A DNA stretch of 64,000 bases from CBDFKK01 sp965248815 (GCA_965248815.1 CBDFKK010000008.1:1426001-1490000); one strand, 5' to 3'. Numbered from the stretch's first letter, positions 18,075 through 26,802 are shown. Notes: generated by a model not told the origin, from the letters alone. Numbers and translations are program-made.

Positions 18075-18917
18075 GTGGACGGCGTGACCGCACACACCAG
18101 ATACGAAAGGGATTGCCCGATTTGCCGGAGTTCAAATTTCCGGGATCTCGAGCACTACAGCCACGATGATTGGCCGACTGTGCAGTGTGCCGATTGCGAC
18201 ATGGTCTATCTTAAACAGGCGGTCAACTACGAATTTCTGTCGGAGGACATGGCTTGGGAGAAACAAGCCGCAAAGGAAAAGAAACGCCGCCGCGAAAGAA
18301 AATCATTCCTCTATTGGCTCGACATGAAAACCCGCTGGCGATTGCATGCGGTGAAGAAAAATGACTGGGCGCGGATTTCGGCGAAAGTATCGCGAGGCCG
18401 CATCTTAGATGTCGGTTGCGGACAATCCGCACTGATCACCGAAGAGCACACTCCCTACGGCATTGAAATATCAAAAAGCGCGGCTGCAAAATCGAACGAG
18501 TTAATGCGAGCGCGCGGTGGCTATGTGGTTCATGCGCCGGCAGTCGAAGGGCTAGAACAATTCGAAGATGACTTCTTCGACGGCATCATCATGCGATCCT
18601 ATTTGGAACATGAAGCACGGCCGCGCGAAGTTCTGACTGCCGCTTATGAAAAGTTAAGGCCGGGCGGATACATTTATGTGAAGGTGCCAAACTTTTCGTC
18701 GATTAATCGCATCGTTCGAGGAAAGAATTGGTGTGGGTTTCGTTTTCCCGATCACTTGAACTACTTTTCCAAAAGAACGCTGGTGAAGTTAGCAAGTGGT
18801 GTGGGGTACACGACCGAGCTGATCAATACGCTCACACAACACACCAATGACAACATGCACTACTTTTTCCGCAAGCCGAGCGTCCAAGAACATCCCAACG
18901 AAGACAAACCCAACTAA
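18075..18917 (+). CDS. SAM-dependent methyltransferase with N-terminal zinc-ribbon-like motif
   Basis: A 280-residue class I methyltransferase of unknown substrate. Cysteines at 14, 17, 38 and 41 (CPIC and CADC) form a probable zinc ribbon. SAM-binding motif I is RILDVGCGQSAL at about 109-120, and FDGIIMRSYLEHEARPREVL is the post-motif region. Similar proteins often act on sugars or small molecules in surface polysaccharide clusters, but no such cluster is here. It is oriented opposite to, and lies between, ybgC and tolQ, which are normally adjacent. Start is GTG with GGTGAG upstream; another GTG three codons later is possible. Confidence 0.8.
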   Translation: MDGVTAHTRYERDCPICRSSNFRDLEHYSHDDWPTVQCADCDMVYLKQAVNYEFLSEDMAWEKQAAKEKKRRRERKSFLYWLDMKTRWRLHAVKKNDWARISAKVSRGRILDVGCGQSALITEEHTPYGIEISKSAAAKSNELMRARGGYVVHAPAVEGLEQFEDDFFDGIIMRSYLEHEARPREVLTAAYEKLRPGGYIYVKVPNFSSINRIVRGKNWCGFRFPDHLNYFSKRTLVKLASGVGYTTELINTLTQHTNDNMHYFFRKPSVQEHPNEDKPN

Positions 18918-18962
18918 AGCGCTGCCGTCACGGACGTCATGTTCGATTGAATGGCGCACGAC

Positions 18963-19409
18963 CTAGTCCGCCTGGATATGACGCATCAGCGTTTCGCGAA
19001 CCGAGCGCGGAATGCGTGTTGCCCGCCCCTCAAGCGAAACGCAAACGGCCTCCAAATCTGCGCGCACCAAGTCTTCATCGGCTCGTTTCACGATTTGTCG
19101 CGCAAAAAGACGCGCACCCGTCAGCTTGGTGTAGCTTGTATGAACTTCAAGCGAGTCATCGATACGCGCCGGTTTGAGAAAATCGATATCAAGATGGCGG
19201 ATCGCCCAACTGACAGCCGCATCGCCTGACATCAGCTCGTTATGGTGCACGCCGACGAGGCGCAAATAATCGCTGCGGCCGCGCTCCATATAGCGCAAAT
19301 AGTTTGCGTGATAGACGACACCTGAGACATCCGTGTCTTCATAATAAATACGTACGGGCAAGATATGAACGCCTTGGTCAAACCAACCGCTGGACGCGGA
19401 CTCAGTCAT
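18963..19409 (-). CDS. ybgC: Tol-Pal-associated acyl-CoA thioesterase YbgC
   Basis: A 148-residue hotdog-fold thioesterase. The active-site region YYEDTDVSGVVYHANYLRY (from about residue 23) contains the catalytic Asp of the 4-hydroxybenzoyl-CoA thioesterase/YbgC subfamily. The longest frame starts 26 codons upstream inside ruvB; I chose the ATG at 19407-19409, which overlaps the ruvB stop as ATGACTGA, a typical coupled start. In E. coli YbgC hydrolyses acyl-CoA or acyl-ACP thioesters and belongs to the tol-pal cluster; here it ends the ruvCAB transcript. Confidence 0.92.
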   Translation of the reverse strand: MTESASSGWFDQGVHILPVRIYYEDTDVSGVVYHANYLRYMERGRSDYLRLVGVHHNELMSGDAAVSWAIRHLDIDFLKPARIDDSLEVHTSYTKLTGARLFARQIVKRADEDLVRADLEAVCVSLEGRATRIPRSVRETLMRHIQAD

Positions 19410-20457
19410 CTTCCGGCTCTGAAAAGAGTTTTGACTGGCCGAGCGATGCCATTGGCGGCGCTTCGAGTCCCAAATGAGCAAAGGCATGAAGCGTCAACAT
19501 GCGGCCGCGCGGCGTGCGCTGTATGAAACCTTGTTGAATGAGGAATGGCTCGATCACATCCTCAAGGACATCTCGTGTTTCACTCAGCGAAGCAGCCAAT
19601 GTCTCGATACCTACCGGACCTCCGCTGAAATTCTGCCCAATGGTGGACAGATAACGATGATCAAGCGCATCCAGCCCCATCTTATCGACTTCCAATCGGG
19701 TCAATGCCCGATCTGCTATTGCCGCATCAACAATTTCAGTGGACTCTACTGAAGCAAAATCGCGCACTCTTTTGAGAAGACGGCCGGCGACGCGCGGCGT
19801 TCCGCGTGAACGTTTCGCAATTTCGCGGGCGCCGTCCGCGGTGAATTGCATGTCCAAAACTCTTGCCCCGCGCAAAACAATCCGCTCCAAATCCGCAGCG
19901 CTATAAAAGTTTAGTCGCACGGGGATACCAAAGCGATCGCGCAATGGTGTCGTGATCAATCCAGACCTCGTCGTCGCACCGATGAGCGTAAACGGCGCTA
20001 GGTCAATCCGAACAGATCGTGCCGCCGGTCCTTCACCGATCATAAGGTCGAGCTGGAAATCTTCCATCGCCGGATAAAGGACTTCTTCAACAGCCGGATT
20101 GAGGCGGTGAATCTCGTCGATAAATAAAACATCATGGGGTTCAAGATTTGTCAGGATGGCTGCAAGGTCGCCTTGACGCGCAATGACAGGGCCCGACGTC
20201 GCGCGAAAATTGACGCCGAGTTCGCGGGCCACGATTTGCGCAAGTGTTGTTTTGCCCAATCCCGGCGGCCCTGAAAACAACACATGGTCCAGCGCCTCAT
20301 TACGCGCTTTAGCCGCATCGATGAACACTTTCAAATTGTCGCAGACCTTGTCTTGGCCAACGAACTGACCAAAGCGTGCTGGGCGCAAATGAGATTCGAG
20401 CTCGTCATCCGACCCGCTATCACTCTGAACGAGGCGTTCTTCCTGACCTGCGCTCAT
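19402..20457 (-). CDS. ruvB: Holliday junction branch-migration ATPase RuvB
   Basis: A 351-residue AAA+ motor that drives branch migration with RuvA. Walker A is GPPGLGKTTLAQ near 65-76, Walker B includes LFIDEIHRL, and sensor and arginine-finger regions (GATTRSGLITTPLRDRFG) are present. A C-terminal winged helix (about 275-340) binds DNA. It overlaps ruvA by 4 bases (ATGA) and ybgC by 8 bases, so translation is coupled along the operon. Length and motifs are standard. Confidence 0.98.
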   Translation of the reverse strand: MSAGQEERLVQSDSGSDDELESHLRPARFGQFVGQDKVCDNLKVFIDAAKARNEALDHVLFSGPPGLGKTTLAQIVARELGVNFRATSGPVIARQGDLAAILTNLEPHDVLFIDEIHRLNPAVEEVLYPAMEDFQLDLMIGEGPAARSVRIDLAPFTLIGATTRSGLITTPLRDRFGIPVRLNFYSAADLERIVLRGARVLDMQFTADGAREIAKRSRGTPRVAGRLLKRVRDFASVESTEIVDAAIADRALTRLEVDKMGLDALDHRYLSTIGQNFSGGPVGIETLAASLSETRDVLEDVIEPFLIQQGFIQRTPRGRMLTLHAFAHLGLEAPPMASLGQSKLFSEPEDD

Positions 20458-21107
20458 GGTGAAATCTCCTGAAGTGCCGCTTTAATCAGGACGTCGAGCG
20501 ACGGGTCTTGGTCAAATTGCGCGTATGCACCGGCCACCGCTTGGCCCGCGCTTATTTCGCTATAGCCGAGATTGACCAGCGCTGAAATTGCATCATTGCG
20601 CAAAACGATATCGGCCAAACCGTCCGCGCGTTCTGCGGACGAAGCGATTTCGCTGCTGGGCGAGGTATAGGCATTCGTTTGCGAAGCCGCATTTATTTGG
20701 GGCGCCGGCGGCTTTCGGTCTCTGAGTTCGGTCACGATGCGTGCAGCGAGTTTCGGCCCAACCCCGCTCGCGCGCGCGAATGCAGACTTATCTTGCAACG
20801 CCACCGCCTGTTGCAAGTCAGATGAAGACAGCGCGTCAACAATGGCGAGGGCCACACGGGCACCGACGCCTTGCACGCCCTGCAAATGCACAAACCATTG
20901 CTTTTCGAGCCAATCACTGAAGCCGAAAAGCTTGATCGCATCTTCTCGAACATGGGTCTCGACGTAAAAAGTGACTGTCTCCCCCAGAGAGGGCAATGCG
21001 CGCAGCGCTTTTGCCGAGCAGAAAACGACGTAGCCAACACCATTGACGTCAATGAGGGCGTGATCTTCGCCGACGCCGTCGAGTATGCCCGCAAGTTTGC
21101 CGATCAT
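20454..21107 (-). CDS. ruvA: Holliday junction DNA-binding protein RuvA
   Basis: A 217-residue protein that binds four-way junctions as a tetramer and recruits RuvB. The N-terminal OB-fold covers about 1-63 (MIGKLAGILDGVGEDHALID). Two helix-hairpin-helix motifs follow (LQGVQGVGARVALAIVD and ARASGVGPKLAARIV), then a Ser/Ala-rich linker and a C-terminal RuvB-binding domain. It overlaps ruvC by 4 bases upstream and ruvB by 4 bases downstream. Confidence 0.97.
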   Translation of the reverse strand: MIGKLAGILDGVGEDHALIDVNGVGYVVFCSAKALRALPSLGETVTFYVETHVREDAIKLFGFSDWLEKQWFVHLQGVQGVGARVALAIVDALSSSDLQQAVALQDKSAFARASGVGPKLAARIVTELRDRKPPAPQINAASQTNAYTSPSSEIASSAERADGLADIVLRNDAISALVNLGYSEISAGQAVAGAYAQFDQDPSLDVLIKAALQEISP

Positions 21108-21661
21108 CGGACGACATGCCCTTTTGGAAGTGACAACGCGTCACCGTCAGCGAGTGCGGAGGCGATGCGCTCCGCTGTGCTAGCGTAATGTGCGTGGCAA
21201 ATGGCGAGCGCTAACGCGTCGGCCGCGTCTTCGCTCGCAATGTCACAGCGCGGCAGCAGCACTTCGACCATCGCTCGTATTTGAGTCTTGTTGGCATGCC
21301 CTGCGCCGATGAGAGATTTCTTGATGACGTTAGGGGCGTATTCGGCGACCGGAAGCGTCGCCAACGCCGGAACCAACATGGCGATGCCGCGCGCTTGACC
21401 CAATTTAAGCGTCGACACAGCACCCTTATTGACAAAGGTCTTTTCTACGGCGACCGCCTCTGGCCGAAACTGTTCAATGATAGCAGCAAGGCCTCTGTAA
21501 AGATTCGCCAGCCGTTCGGCGATTGTATCGCTTGGATTTGATGACACGGCGCCGTTTGCAACATGAGAAAGGCGGCTGCCCCTGACGTCGATGACCCCCC
21601 AGCCCATATATCTAAGACCCGGGTCAATACCCATCAGACGCTTGCTTTGCGTTGTGGTCAT
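21104..21661 (-). CDS. ruvC: Crossover junction endodeoxyribonuclease RuvC
   Basis: A 185-residue RNase H-fold resolvase that nicks Holliday junctions symmetrically. Catalytic acidic residues are visible in GIDPGLRYMGWG (first Asp), AVEKTFVN (Glu) and EDAADALALAICHAH (C-terminal Asp pair). It is the first gene of ruvCAB and follows yebC by 57 bases, the usual yebC-ruvCAB order. No clear GTTC-N7-GTTC SOS box was found upstream of ruvC or yebC by eye. Confidence 0.97.
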   Translation of the reverse strand: MTTTQSKRLMGIDPGLRYMGWGVIDVRGSRLSHVANGAVSSNPSDTIAERLANLYRGLAAIIEQFRPEAVAVEKTFVNKGAVSTLKLGQARGIAMLVPALATLPVAEYAPNVIKKSLIGAGHANKTQIRAMVEVLLPRCDIASEDAADALALAICHAHYASTAERIASALADGDALSLPKGHVVR

Positions 21662-21718
21662 TGCCGTCCCGATCCGCTGCCTCTCAAATTTTGTGATTCG
21701 ACCGGATCATACTTGAGT

Positions 21719-22465
21719 TTAGGCCGTCAGTTTCTCCATTTCCGAATCCGAAATGTCGAAATTGGCATAAACGTTTTGAACATCGTCATTATCGTCCAAC
21801 GCATCCAGCAGTTTAATGAGGGTCTCGGCCGCATCGCCGGCCAACTCTAGGGCACTTTGCGGCTTCCAAACGATCTTTGCGCCGGCTGGATCGCCAATTT
21901 GTTCGGTCAAGGCGGCGACGACGTCGTGCAGATCGCCGGCCGCACAGATGAGTTCATGGCCATCCTCAGATGAAATACAATCATCGGCGCCGGCATCGAT
22001 TGCGGCCTCCAACATGCCGTCGGCGTCGGCCGTTTCTGCCGGATATTGAATACTACCCACGCGTTCGAACATGAAAGAGACACTGCCGGTCTCTCCCAAT
22101 TGACCGCCAAATTTGGTGAACGACGCACGGACCTCGCCAGCGGTTCGGTTTCGATTGTCGGTGAGCGCTTCAACGATGATCCCAATACCGCCGGGACCAA
22201 ATCCCTCATAACGAATTTCATCGTAGGTATCTGCGTCACCGCCCTGACTTTTCTTAATCGCCCGATCAATATTGTCTTTGGGCATATTGTTGGCGCGGGC
22301 TTCTTGAATAGCGAGGCGTAACCTGGGATTTTGCCCCGGATCAGGAGCGCCCATTTTGGCGGCAACGGTGATCTCTTTTGAAAGCCTGGAGAAGAGTTTG
22401 GACCGTTTGGCGTCCTGAGCGCCCTTGCGGTACATGATATTTTTGAATTTGGAGTGGCCAGCCAT
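21719..22465 (-). CDS. yebC: YebC/PmpR family translational/transcriptional regulator
   Basis: A 248-residue member of the YebC/TACO1 family with the diagnostic N-terminus MAGHSKFKNIMYRKGAQDAKR and GYEGFGPGGIGI-like central motif (YEGFGPGGIGIIVEALTDN). The family has been described as transcriptional regulators and more recently as factors assisting ribosomes at proline-rich or otherwise hard sequences. It is the first gene of the yebC-ruvCAB-ybgC run. The 243 bases upstream, shared with a small plus-strand gene, should hold the promoter. Confidence 0.95.
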   Translation of the reverse strand: MAGHSKFKNIMYRKGAQDAKRSKLFSRLSKEITVAAKMGAPDPGQNPRLRLAIQEARANNMPKDNIDRAIKKSQGGDADTYDEIRYEGFGPGGIGIIVEALTDNRNRTAGEVRASFTKFGGQLGETGSVSFMFERVGSIQYPAETADADGMLEAAIDAGADDCISSEDGHELICAAGDLHDVVAALTEQIGDPAGAKIVWKPQSALELAGDAAETLIKLLDALDDNDDVQNVYANFDISDSEMEKLTA

Positions 22466-22708
22466 ATGACTTCCTTTGATGTTTATACAATCCGGCTGAG
22501 CCCGATACTGGCCTTATCCGCGTGTTTAACCGTAATCGAGGCAAGAATAGACCTACTGATTAATCATGTCCGTGATCCCCTTGCAAGAACACGTCATCCG
22601 TTAACCCTGATTAAAGTTTTCCCGCAGGCCGAGTAGTGCTATGACTACGTATGAGCGGCACTGCTGCTCTCAACAAACCTTAATGAAAATCCGCTAAGGG
22701 GCGCAAAG

Positions 22709-22957
22709 GTGGGGAAGATTCAAGACCGTGCGACCACGGCTGCTTTGCTCGCGTTAAATCGAGCAATTGAAGCGTTGTGTGAGAGCGAGGCAGGAGCGCG
22801 AAACTCGATCGCTGCCAGGTTGCTGCGCGCCTATGCTGAACAGACCGCCAATGTCACGAAAGCAATTGTCGAACGCGCGCAGGTCTTGCCGTCCGAGGCC
22901 CCCCGCTCCAGCCATTCTCGCCGGCCGCCGCTCCATCGAGAAGCGGAACCTTCGTAG
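22709..22957 (+). CDS. Small alanine-rich hypothetical protein
   Basis: A possible 82-residue protein that I do not recognise. It begins with GTG and has TAAGGGG a few bases upstream, a good ribosome-binding site. The first 55 residues look like amphipathic helices (RATTAALLALNRAIEAL, AARLLRAYAEQ), and the last 25 are Pro/Arg/Ser-rich and may be disordered. Codon use in the first two thirds resembles its neighbours. It lies alone between yebC and the cyclo-ligase gene. TTAACCCTGATTAA, similar to a CtrA site, is about 95 bases upstream. It may still be chance coding. Confidence 0.4.
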   Translation: MGKIQDRATTAALLALNRAIEALCESEAGARNSIAARLLRAYAEQTANVTKAIVERAQVLPSEAPRSSHSRRPPLHREAEPS

Positions 22958-23003
22958 AGAGAGACAATAGTCTTCTCCTCGCTTTCACCCGTTCTTATCA
23001 CTG

Positions 23004-23576
23004 CTAGCCCGCGGATGTCATTTGAACCCCGCGCTCCGTCACAATCGCGTCGAGCAATTCGTCATGGGGCTCAGCGGGCAAATTATCGAGACGCTGTCCC
23101 GCAAAAGCAAATCCAACGGCGGTCACACTGCCTTGGAGTCGCATCTGCCGAAGAGTTACATCGTAATAGCCAACGCCATAGCCAAGTCGATGCCCAGTTG
23201 GATCAAACGCTAATAGGGGCACGGCCAGGATGGTCGGGCCGACGATCGGTGAACTCGGCGACGGCTCGCTGATGCCGTAGGCGCCGCGACGTAATTCATC
23301 GCCGCTTTTCCAAGTATGAAACTTCAAGATGCGCTCGCCTTGTTGGACCGCTGGCAGAGCGCAAACAACGCCGCGGCTTACCAACTCATCGAGCAGCGGC
23401 CGCGTGTCCAACTCGGTTTTGTGGGGCCAGTACACACCGACGATATCATTGGGCGTTGGATTAAATTTGCCTATGAAATGCGCTGCCGCTTCGGCGCCCG
23501 CCTGAGGCGCCGCAGCCGCAAGATGTTCCCGCCTCGTCTGAGCTTCCTGCCTCAGTTGTAACTTACCCGATGCCAT
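23004..23576 (-). CDS. 5-formyltetrahydrofolate cyclo-ligase
   Basis: A 190-residue ATP-dependent enzyme (Fau/YgfA/MTHFS family) that converts 5-formyl-THF to 5,10-methenyl-THF. The C-terminal signature HRLGYGVGYYD is intact, preceded by PLLAFDPTG. The open frame runs 39 codons further upstream, but that part lies over the 6S RNA; the ATG at 23574-23576 (MASGKLQLRQEAQ) matches the normal family start. It is immediately downstream of the 6S RNA, as in many proteobacteria, and may be co-transcribed with it. Confidence 0.94.
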   Translation of the reverse strand: MASGKLQLRQEAQTRREHLAAAAPQAGAEAAAHFIGKFNPTPNDIVGVYWPHKTELDTRPLLDELVSRGVVCALPAVQQGERILKFHTWKSGDELRRGAYGISEPSPSSPIVGPTILAVPLLAFDPTGHRLGYGVGYYDVTLRQMRLQGSVTAVGFAFAGQRLDNLPAEPHDELLDAIVTERGVQMTSAG

Positions 23577-23619
23577 AGGTGCTGCCGGCAGGTATTGAAA
23601 TAGAAAGGAAAAAGTGCGG

Positions 23620-23808
23620 TGCCGCAAAAGCCGTTGGGGCGACGAACCTCGTAGACCCGGATAACCAGGTGGGCACCGTATGCTAAAGACCACGATCTAA
23701 AGCAGGGACAGCTCCCTAAGAGACTCATTAAAGGGTCCTGAGAAACAATCCACTGACGAACTCCACAGCAACCGCTGTGCCTAACCTAGGCTGCACTGCC
23801 TGCGGCAG
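23620..23808 (-). ncRNA. ssrS: 6S RNA (RNA polymerase-sequestering RNA)
   Basis: The gap between zapA and the cyclo-ligase gene is the conserved location of 6S RNA. On the minus strand, TGCCGC near the 5' side can pair with GCGGCA near the 3' side as a closing stem. CACAGC-GGTT-GCTGTG (23779-23764) is a perfect hairpin, and the 3' part contains GGTGCCCACC and GGGTCTACGAGGTTCGTCG, which resemble alphaproteobacterial 6S RNAs as I remember them. The span of about 190 bases is close to E. coli 6S. Ends are estimated and could be off by 20-30 bases. No protein is encoded here. Confidence 0.72.
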
Positions 23809-23832
23809 CAAGATTGAAACTTGAGGACCCGT

Positions 23833-24195
23833 TCAGGCTTTCGACTCGACGCGCGCCGTCATTTCCTCGATGCGCTTCGCGGCGCCCTCGAGAATGTCTG
23901 CGACTTTGGCTTCCATGGAATTAGTTTTTCGTGCCGAATCGGTCTGAGTTAGCTTGGTTTCTTCCATATCCGCTTCAAGCGTATCGACGCGGTTTACCAT
24001 ATCGGACAATTCGTCGGCGACCAGCAAGCTTGCCATCAACAGTAGTCGCGCATCGCCTACTTGGCCGACCGACTGCGAAAGCTCCTGCACATGGCCATCG
24101 ATATATTGAGCAAGCTCGGTGACATGGTCTTCTTGACCATCATCGCAGGCCACTGTGAAAGAACGATTGTTGACGGTTACGGCCACTTGGCCCAT
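23833..24195 (-). CDS. zapA: Cell division protein ZapA
   Basis: A 120-residue FtsZ-associated protein that bundles FtsZ protofilaments at midcell. The N-terminal domain (VTVNNRSFTVACDDGQEDHV) and the following helix (ARLLLMASLLVADELSDM) match ZapA, and a C-terminal coiled coil with acidic/basic heptads follows. An AGGAGG ribosome-binding site lies close to the ATG. It is preceded by the DUF4164 gene with about 9 bases between, and followed by 6S RNA. Confidence 0.94.
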   Translation of the reverse strand: MGQVAVTVNNRSFTVACDDGQEDHVTELAQYIDGHVQELSQSVGQVGDARLLLMASLLVADELSDMVNRVDTLEADMEETKLTQTDSARKTNSMEAKVADILEGAAKRIEEMTARVESKA

Positions 24196-24204
24196 GCGTG
24201 CCTC

Positions 24205-24459
24205 CTAGTGTTCCAAAACTGAGCGAATGTCCTCGATCGCGCCGTCGAGTCGAGTCGATACTTCATCTTCCAATTTCTTGGCTTTAGCTTTTGCCGAATC
24301 AAGTTCCTGTGCAAGCCGCGCACGATCTTCACGCAATGCTGTGAGCTCCCGATCAAGGCCTTCCGAGCCTTTAACCCGCTGGACCCGCCGATTGACCGTC
24401 GCTTCAAGCTTATCCAGCGCCTGGGACAAGCTTTCCATTGAGGACTCTAGTCTGCTCAT
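24205..24459 (-). CDS. DUF4164 family small coiled-coil protein
   Basis: An 84-residue, highly charged and almost wholly helical protein with heptad-like leucines (MSRLESSMESLSQALDKLE; ELTALREDRARLAQELD). This matches the DUF4164 family found upstream of zapA in many alphaproteobacteria. The frame opens 44 codons earlier, but family homology begins at the ATG at 24457-24459. It is probably co-transcribed with zapA, which suggests a role around the divisome, though no function is established to my knowledge. tkt is divergent. Confidence 0.85.
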   Translation of the reverse strand: MSRLESSMESLSQALDKLEATVNRRVQRVKGSEGLDRELTALREDRARLAQELDSAKAKAKKLEDEVSTRLDGAIEDIRSVLEH

Positions 24460-24770
24460 CGTCGCTCTGATGCCCGCCTCATGAAATCGCGACGCACGCC
24501 GCGTCGCTAGCCAAGCCCCAAGACAGTCCTCATGGCTGCACCACAACCGCCGCTGAGCTCGCCTTGAAGAGACTCCATCTTGTGGGCACAACGGAAGATA
24601 GGCCGTGCCCTGCGAACGGTCAACTTGCCGCGCAAATACGCGGTGAACATCATGAAAACGTTCGCGCTGGCCTTGACGAAAACAGGACGCGCGGTCATTG
24701 TGGCGCCGCTTTCAGGACAGTCAGAACACAAAAAACTCCTGCCCGCGCGCGGGTGCAGCCAAAACATAAT
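24460..24770 (+). other. Divergent intergenic region between DUF4164-zapA and tkt
   Basis: About 311 bases with no convincing gene. Open frames across it are upstream extensions of tkt or DUF4164. CCCGCGCGCGGG at 24742-24753 is a perfect 12-bp palindrome 17 bases before the tkt ATG; it could be an operator or a leader hairpin. No promoter hexamers stand out. Confidence 0.5.
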
Positions 24771-26747
24771 ATGACCGTATCGCATACAAAGATGGCCCAT
24801 GCGATCCGCGCCCTGTCTATGGATGCGGTTCAAAAAGCCAATAGCGGGCATCCCGGATTGTCGATGGGAATGGCTGACGTTGCGACTGTCCTGTTCACAC
24901 GCCATCTCAAGTTTTTTCCAGGTGATCCCGACTGGCCAGATCGGGACCGCTTTGTCCTTTCCGCGGGACACGGATCGATGCTGGCCTATTCGCTGCTTCA
25001 CCTGCTCGGCTATCAGGACGTCTCCATGGAGGAGATTCGAAACTTCCGGCAATTAGGCAGCCGCACGCCGGGCCATCCTGAATTCAGCCACACCAAGGGA
25101 ATCGAAACGACCACCGGGCCACTAGGCCAAGGGCTCGGCAACGCGGTTGGCATGGCGCTCGCCGAGCGCATGCTAGCCGCCCAATTCGGCGACGAAATCG
25201 TCGATCATCGTACTTATGTGTTGGCCGGCGACGGCGATCTCATGGAAGGAATTAGCCACGAGGCCATCAGCCTGGCCGGTCACTTGAAGCTCTCCAAACT
25301 CATCGTTTTGTTTGACGACAATGGAATTTCGATAGACGGCCCGGTCAGCCTGACCGAATCAGGTGACATGTTGTCTAGGTTTAAAGCGGCGGGCTGGGAC
25401 GCGGAACGAATCGACGGCCACGATCCTAAGGCCATTTCGGCGGCCATTGAACGTGCGCAGACCCACGAGCGGCCATCAATGATTGCTTGCAAGACGATCA
25501 TCGGATATGGCGCGCCGAATTTGGCCGGTACGGCCGCAACCCACGGCGCAGCGCTCGGCACAGACGAAGTTGCAGCTGCGCGCGTCGAGCTGGGCTGGGA
25601 GCACGCGCCGTTTGAAATTCCGGATGACATAACGGCTGCTTGGCGCGATGCTGGCGGTCGGCATGAAACGGCACGGCTAGATTGGCAGACGCGCCTTGAG
25701 GCGCTCCCCGCCGTCCAACGTCAGGAATTTGACCGCCGGCAGCGCGGCGACTTGCCGCAAACTTTCGGATCCGCCGTAGCAGACTTAAAACGAAGTCTCG
25801 CCGCTGAGCCGCCGACAGTGGCGACCCGCAAGGCATCGCAAAACGCTTTGAAGGCTATCAATGCCGTCGTACCCGAGACCGTTGGCGGTTCGGCCGATCT
25901 GACGGGTTCAAATAATACGCGTACAGATGACCAAGCAATTCTGGCGCCCGGCGACTATCAAGGCCGGTTCATTCACTATGGTGTGCGCGAACACGGCATG
26001 GCGGCGGCAATGAACGGCATGGCCCTGCACAAGGGTTTCATTCCCTACAGCGGCACGTTCCTCGTCTTTACCGACTACTGCCGGCCGTCGATCCGGCTTG
26101 CGGCCATGATGAAGCAGAGGGTCATTTTCGTGATGACTCACGATTCGATCGGTCTGGGCGAAGACGGACCCACGCATCAGCCGGTCGAACATTTGGCGAG
26201 CCTGCGCGCTATTCCCAACCTAAATGTCTTCCGACCAGCCGATGCGATGGAGACGGTAGAATGCTGGGAATTGGCACTCACATTCAAAGATTCGCCAAGC
26301 GTCATTGCTCTGACTCGCCAATCTGTTCCGCCTGCGCGGTTTGATTATTCCGACGCCAATGAATGTGCAAAGGGAGCCTACGAACTGCGGCCGGCGTCCA
26401 GGAACGCACAGGTCACCCTTTATGCGACTGGTTCCGAAGTCGAGCTCGTCCTTCAGGCAAGAGAGAGATTGGAACAAGACGGGATCGGCACGCGGGTTGT
26501 TTCTATGCCCTGCTGGAATCTCTTCGAAGCGCAGTCCGATGACTACCGGCGCAAAACGCTTGGCAATACGCCCGTCCGGATCGCTGTGGAAGCCGCGGCA
26601 AAATTCGGCTGGGAGCGCTATATCGGAATTGACGGAATTTTTGTTGGCGTGCCCGAGTTTGGCGTCAGCGCTCCGTACAAAGAAATATATCAACATCTTT
26701 CCATAACATCGGATGCCGTTGTTGAGGCAGCCCGATCAAAACTTTAG
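24771..26747 (+). CDS. tkt: Transketolase
   Basis: A 658-residue thiamine-diphosphate enzyme that transfers two-carbon ketol units in the pentose phosphate pathway. The N-terminal region (AIRALSMDAVQKANSGHPG), the ThDP/Mg motif (GDGDLMEGISHEA through DDN, about 155-185), and the central TK signature (GEDGPTHQPVEHLASLR) are present. The frame starts 69 codons earlier, but homology starts at the ATG at 24771. The ribosome-binding site is weak. It heads the tkt-gap-pgk-fba cluster, the usual alphaproteobacterial arrangement. Confidence 0.96.
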   Translation: MTVSHTKMAHAIRALSMDAVQKANSGHPGLSMGMADVATVLFTRHLKFFPGDPDWPDRDRFVLSAGHGSMLAYSLLHLLGYQDVSMEEIRNFRQLGSRTPGHPEFSHTKGIETTTGPLGQGLGNAVGMALAERMLAAQFGDEIVDHRTYVLAGDGDLMEGISHEAISLAGHLKLSKLIVLFDDNGISIDGPVSLTESGDMLSRFKAAGWDAERIDGHDPKAISAAIERAQTHERPSMIACKTIIGYGAPNLAGTAATHGAALGTDEVAAARVELGWEHAPFEIPDDITAAWRDAGGRHETARLDWQTRLEALPAVQRQEFDRRQRGDLPQTFGSAVADLKRSLAAEPPTVATRKASQNALKAINAVVPETVGGSADLTGSNNTRTDDQAILAPGDYQGRFIHYGVREHGMAAAMNGMALHKGFIPYSGTFLVFTDYCRPSIRLAAMMKQRVIFVMTHDSIGLGEDGPTHQPVEHLASLRAIPNLNVFRPADAMETVECWELALTFKDSPSVIALTRQSVPPARFDYSDANECAKGAYELRPASRNAQVTLYATGSEVELVLQARERLEQDGIGTRVVSMPCWNLFEAQSDDYRRKTLGNTPVRIAVEAAAKFGWERYIGIDGIFVGVPEFGVSAPYKEIYQHLSITSDAVVEAARSKL

Positions 26748-26802
26748 ACGCTCACTCATTGAATTAGACGGGCGGGCACAAACGCCCATAGGGAGATATT
26801 AA

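Noticed and set aside
23577..23693. 39-codon extension of the cyclo-ligase gene
   Set aside because: Lies over the 6S RNA and lacks family homology.
24507..25052. 181-codon minus-strand frame spanning the tkt 5' end
   Set aside because: Antisense to transketolase with no recognisable domain or ribosome-binding site.
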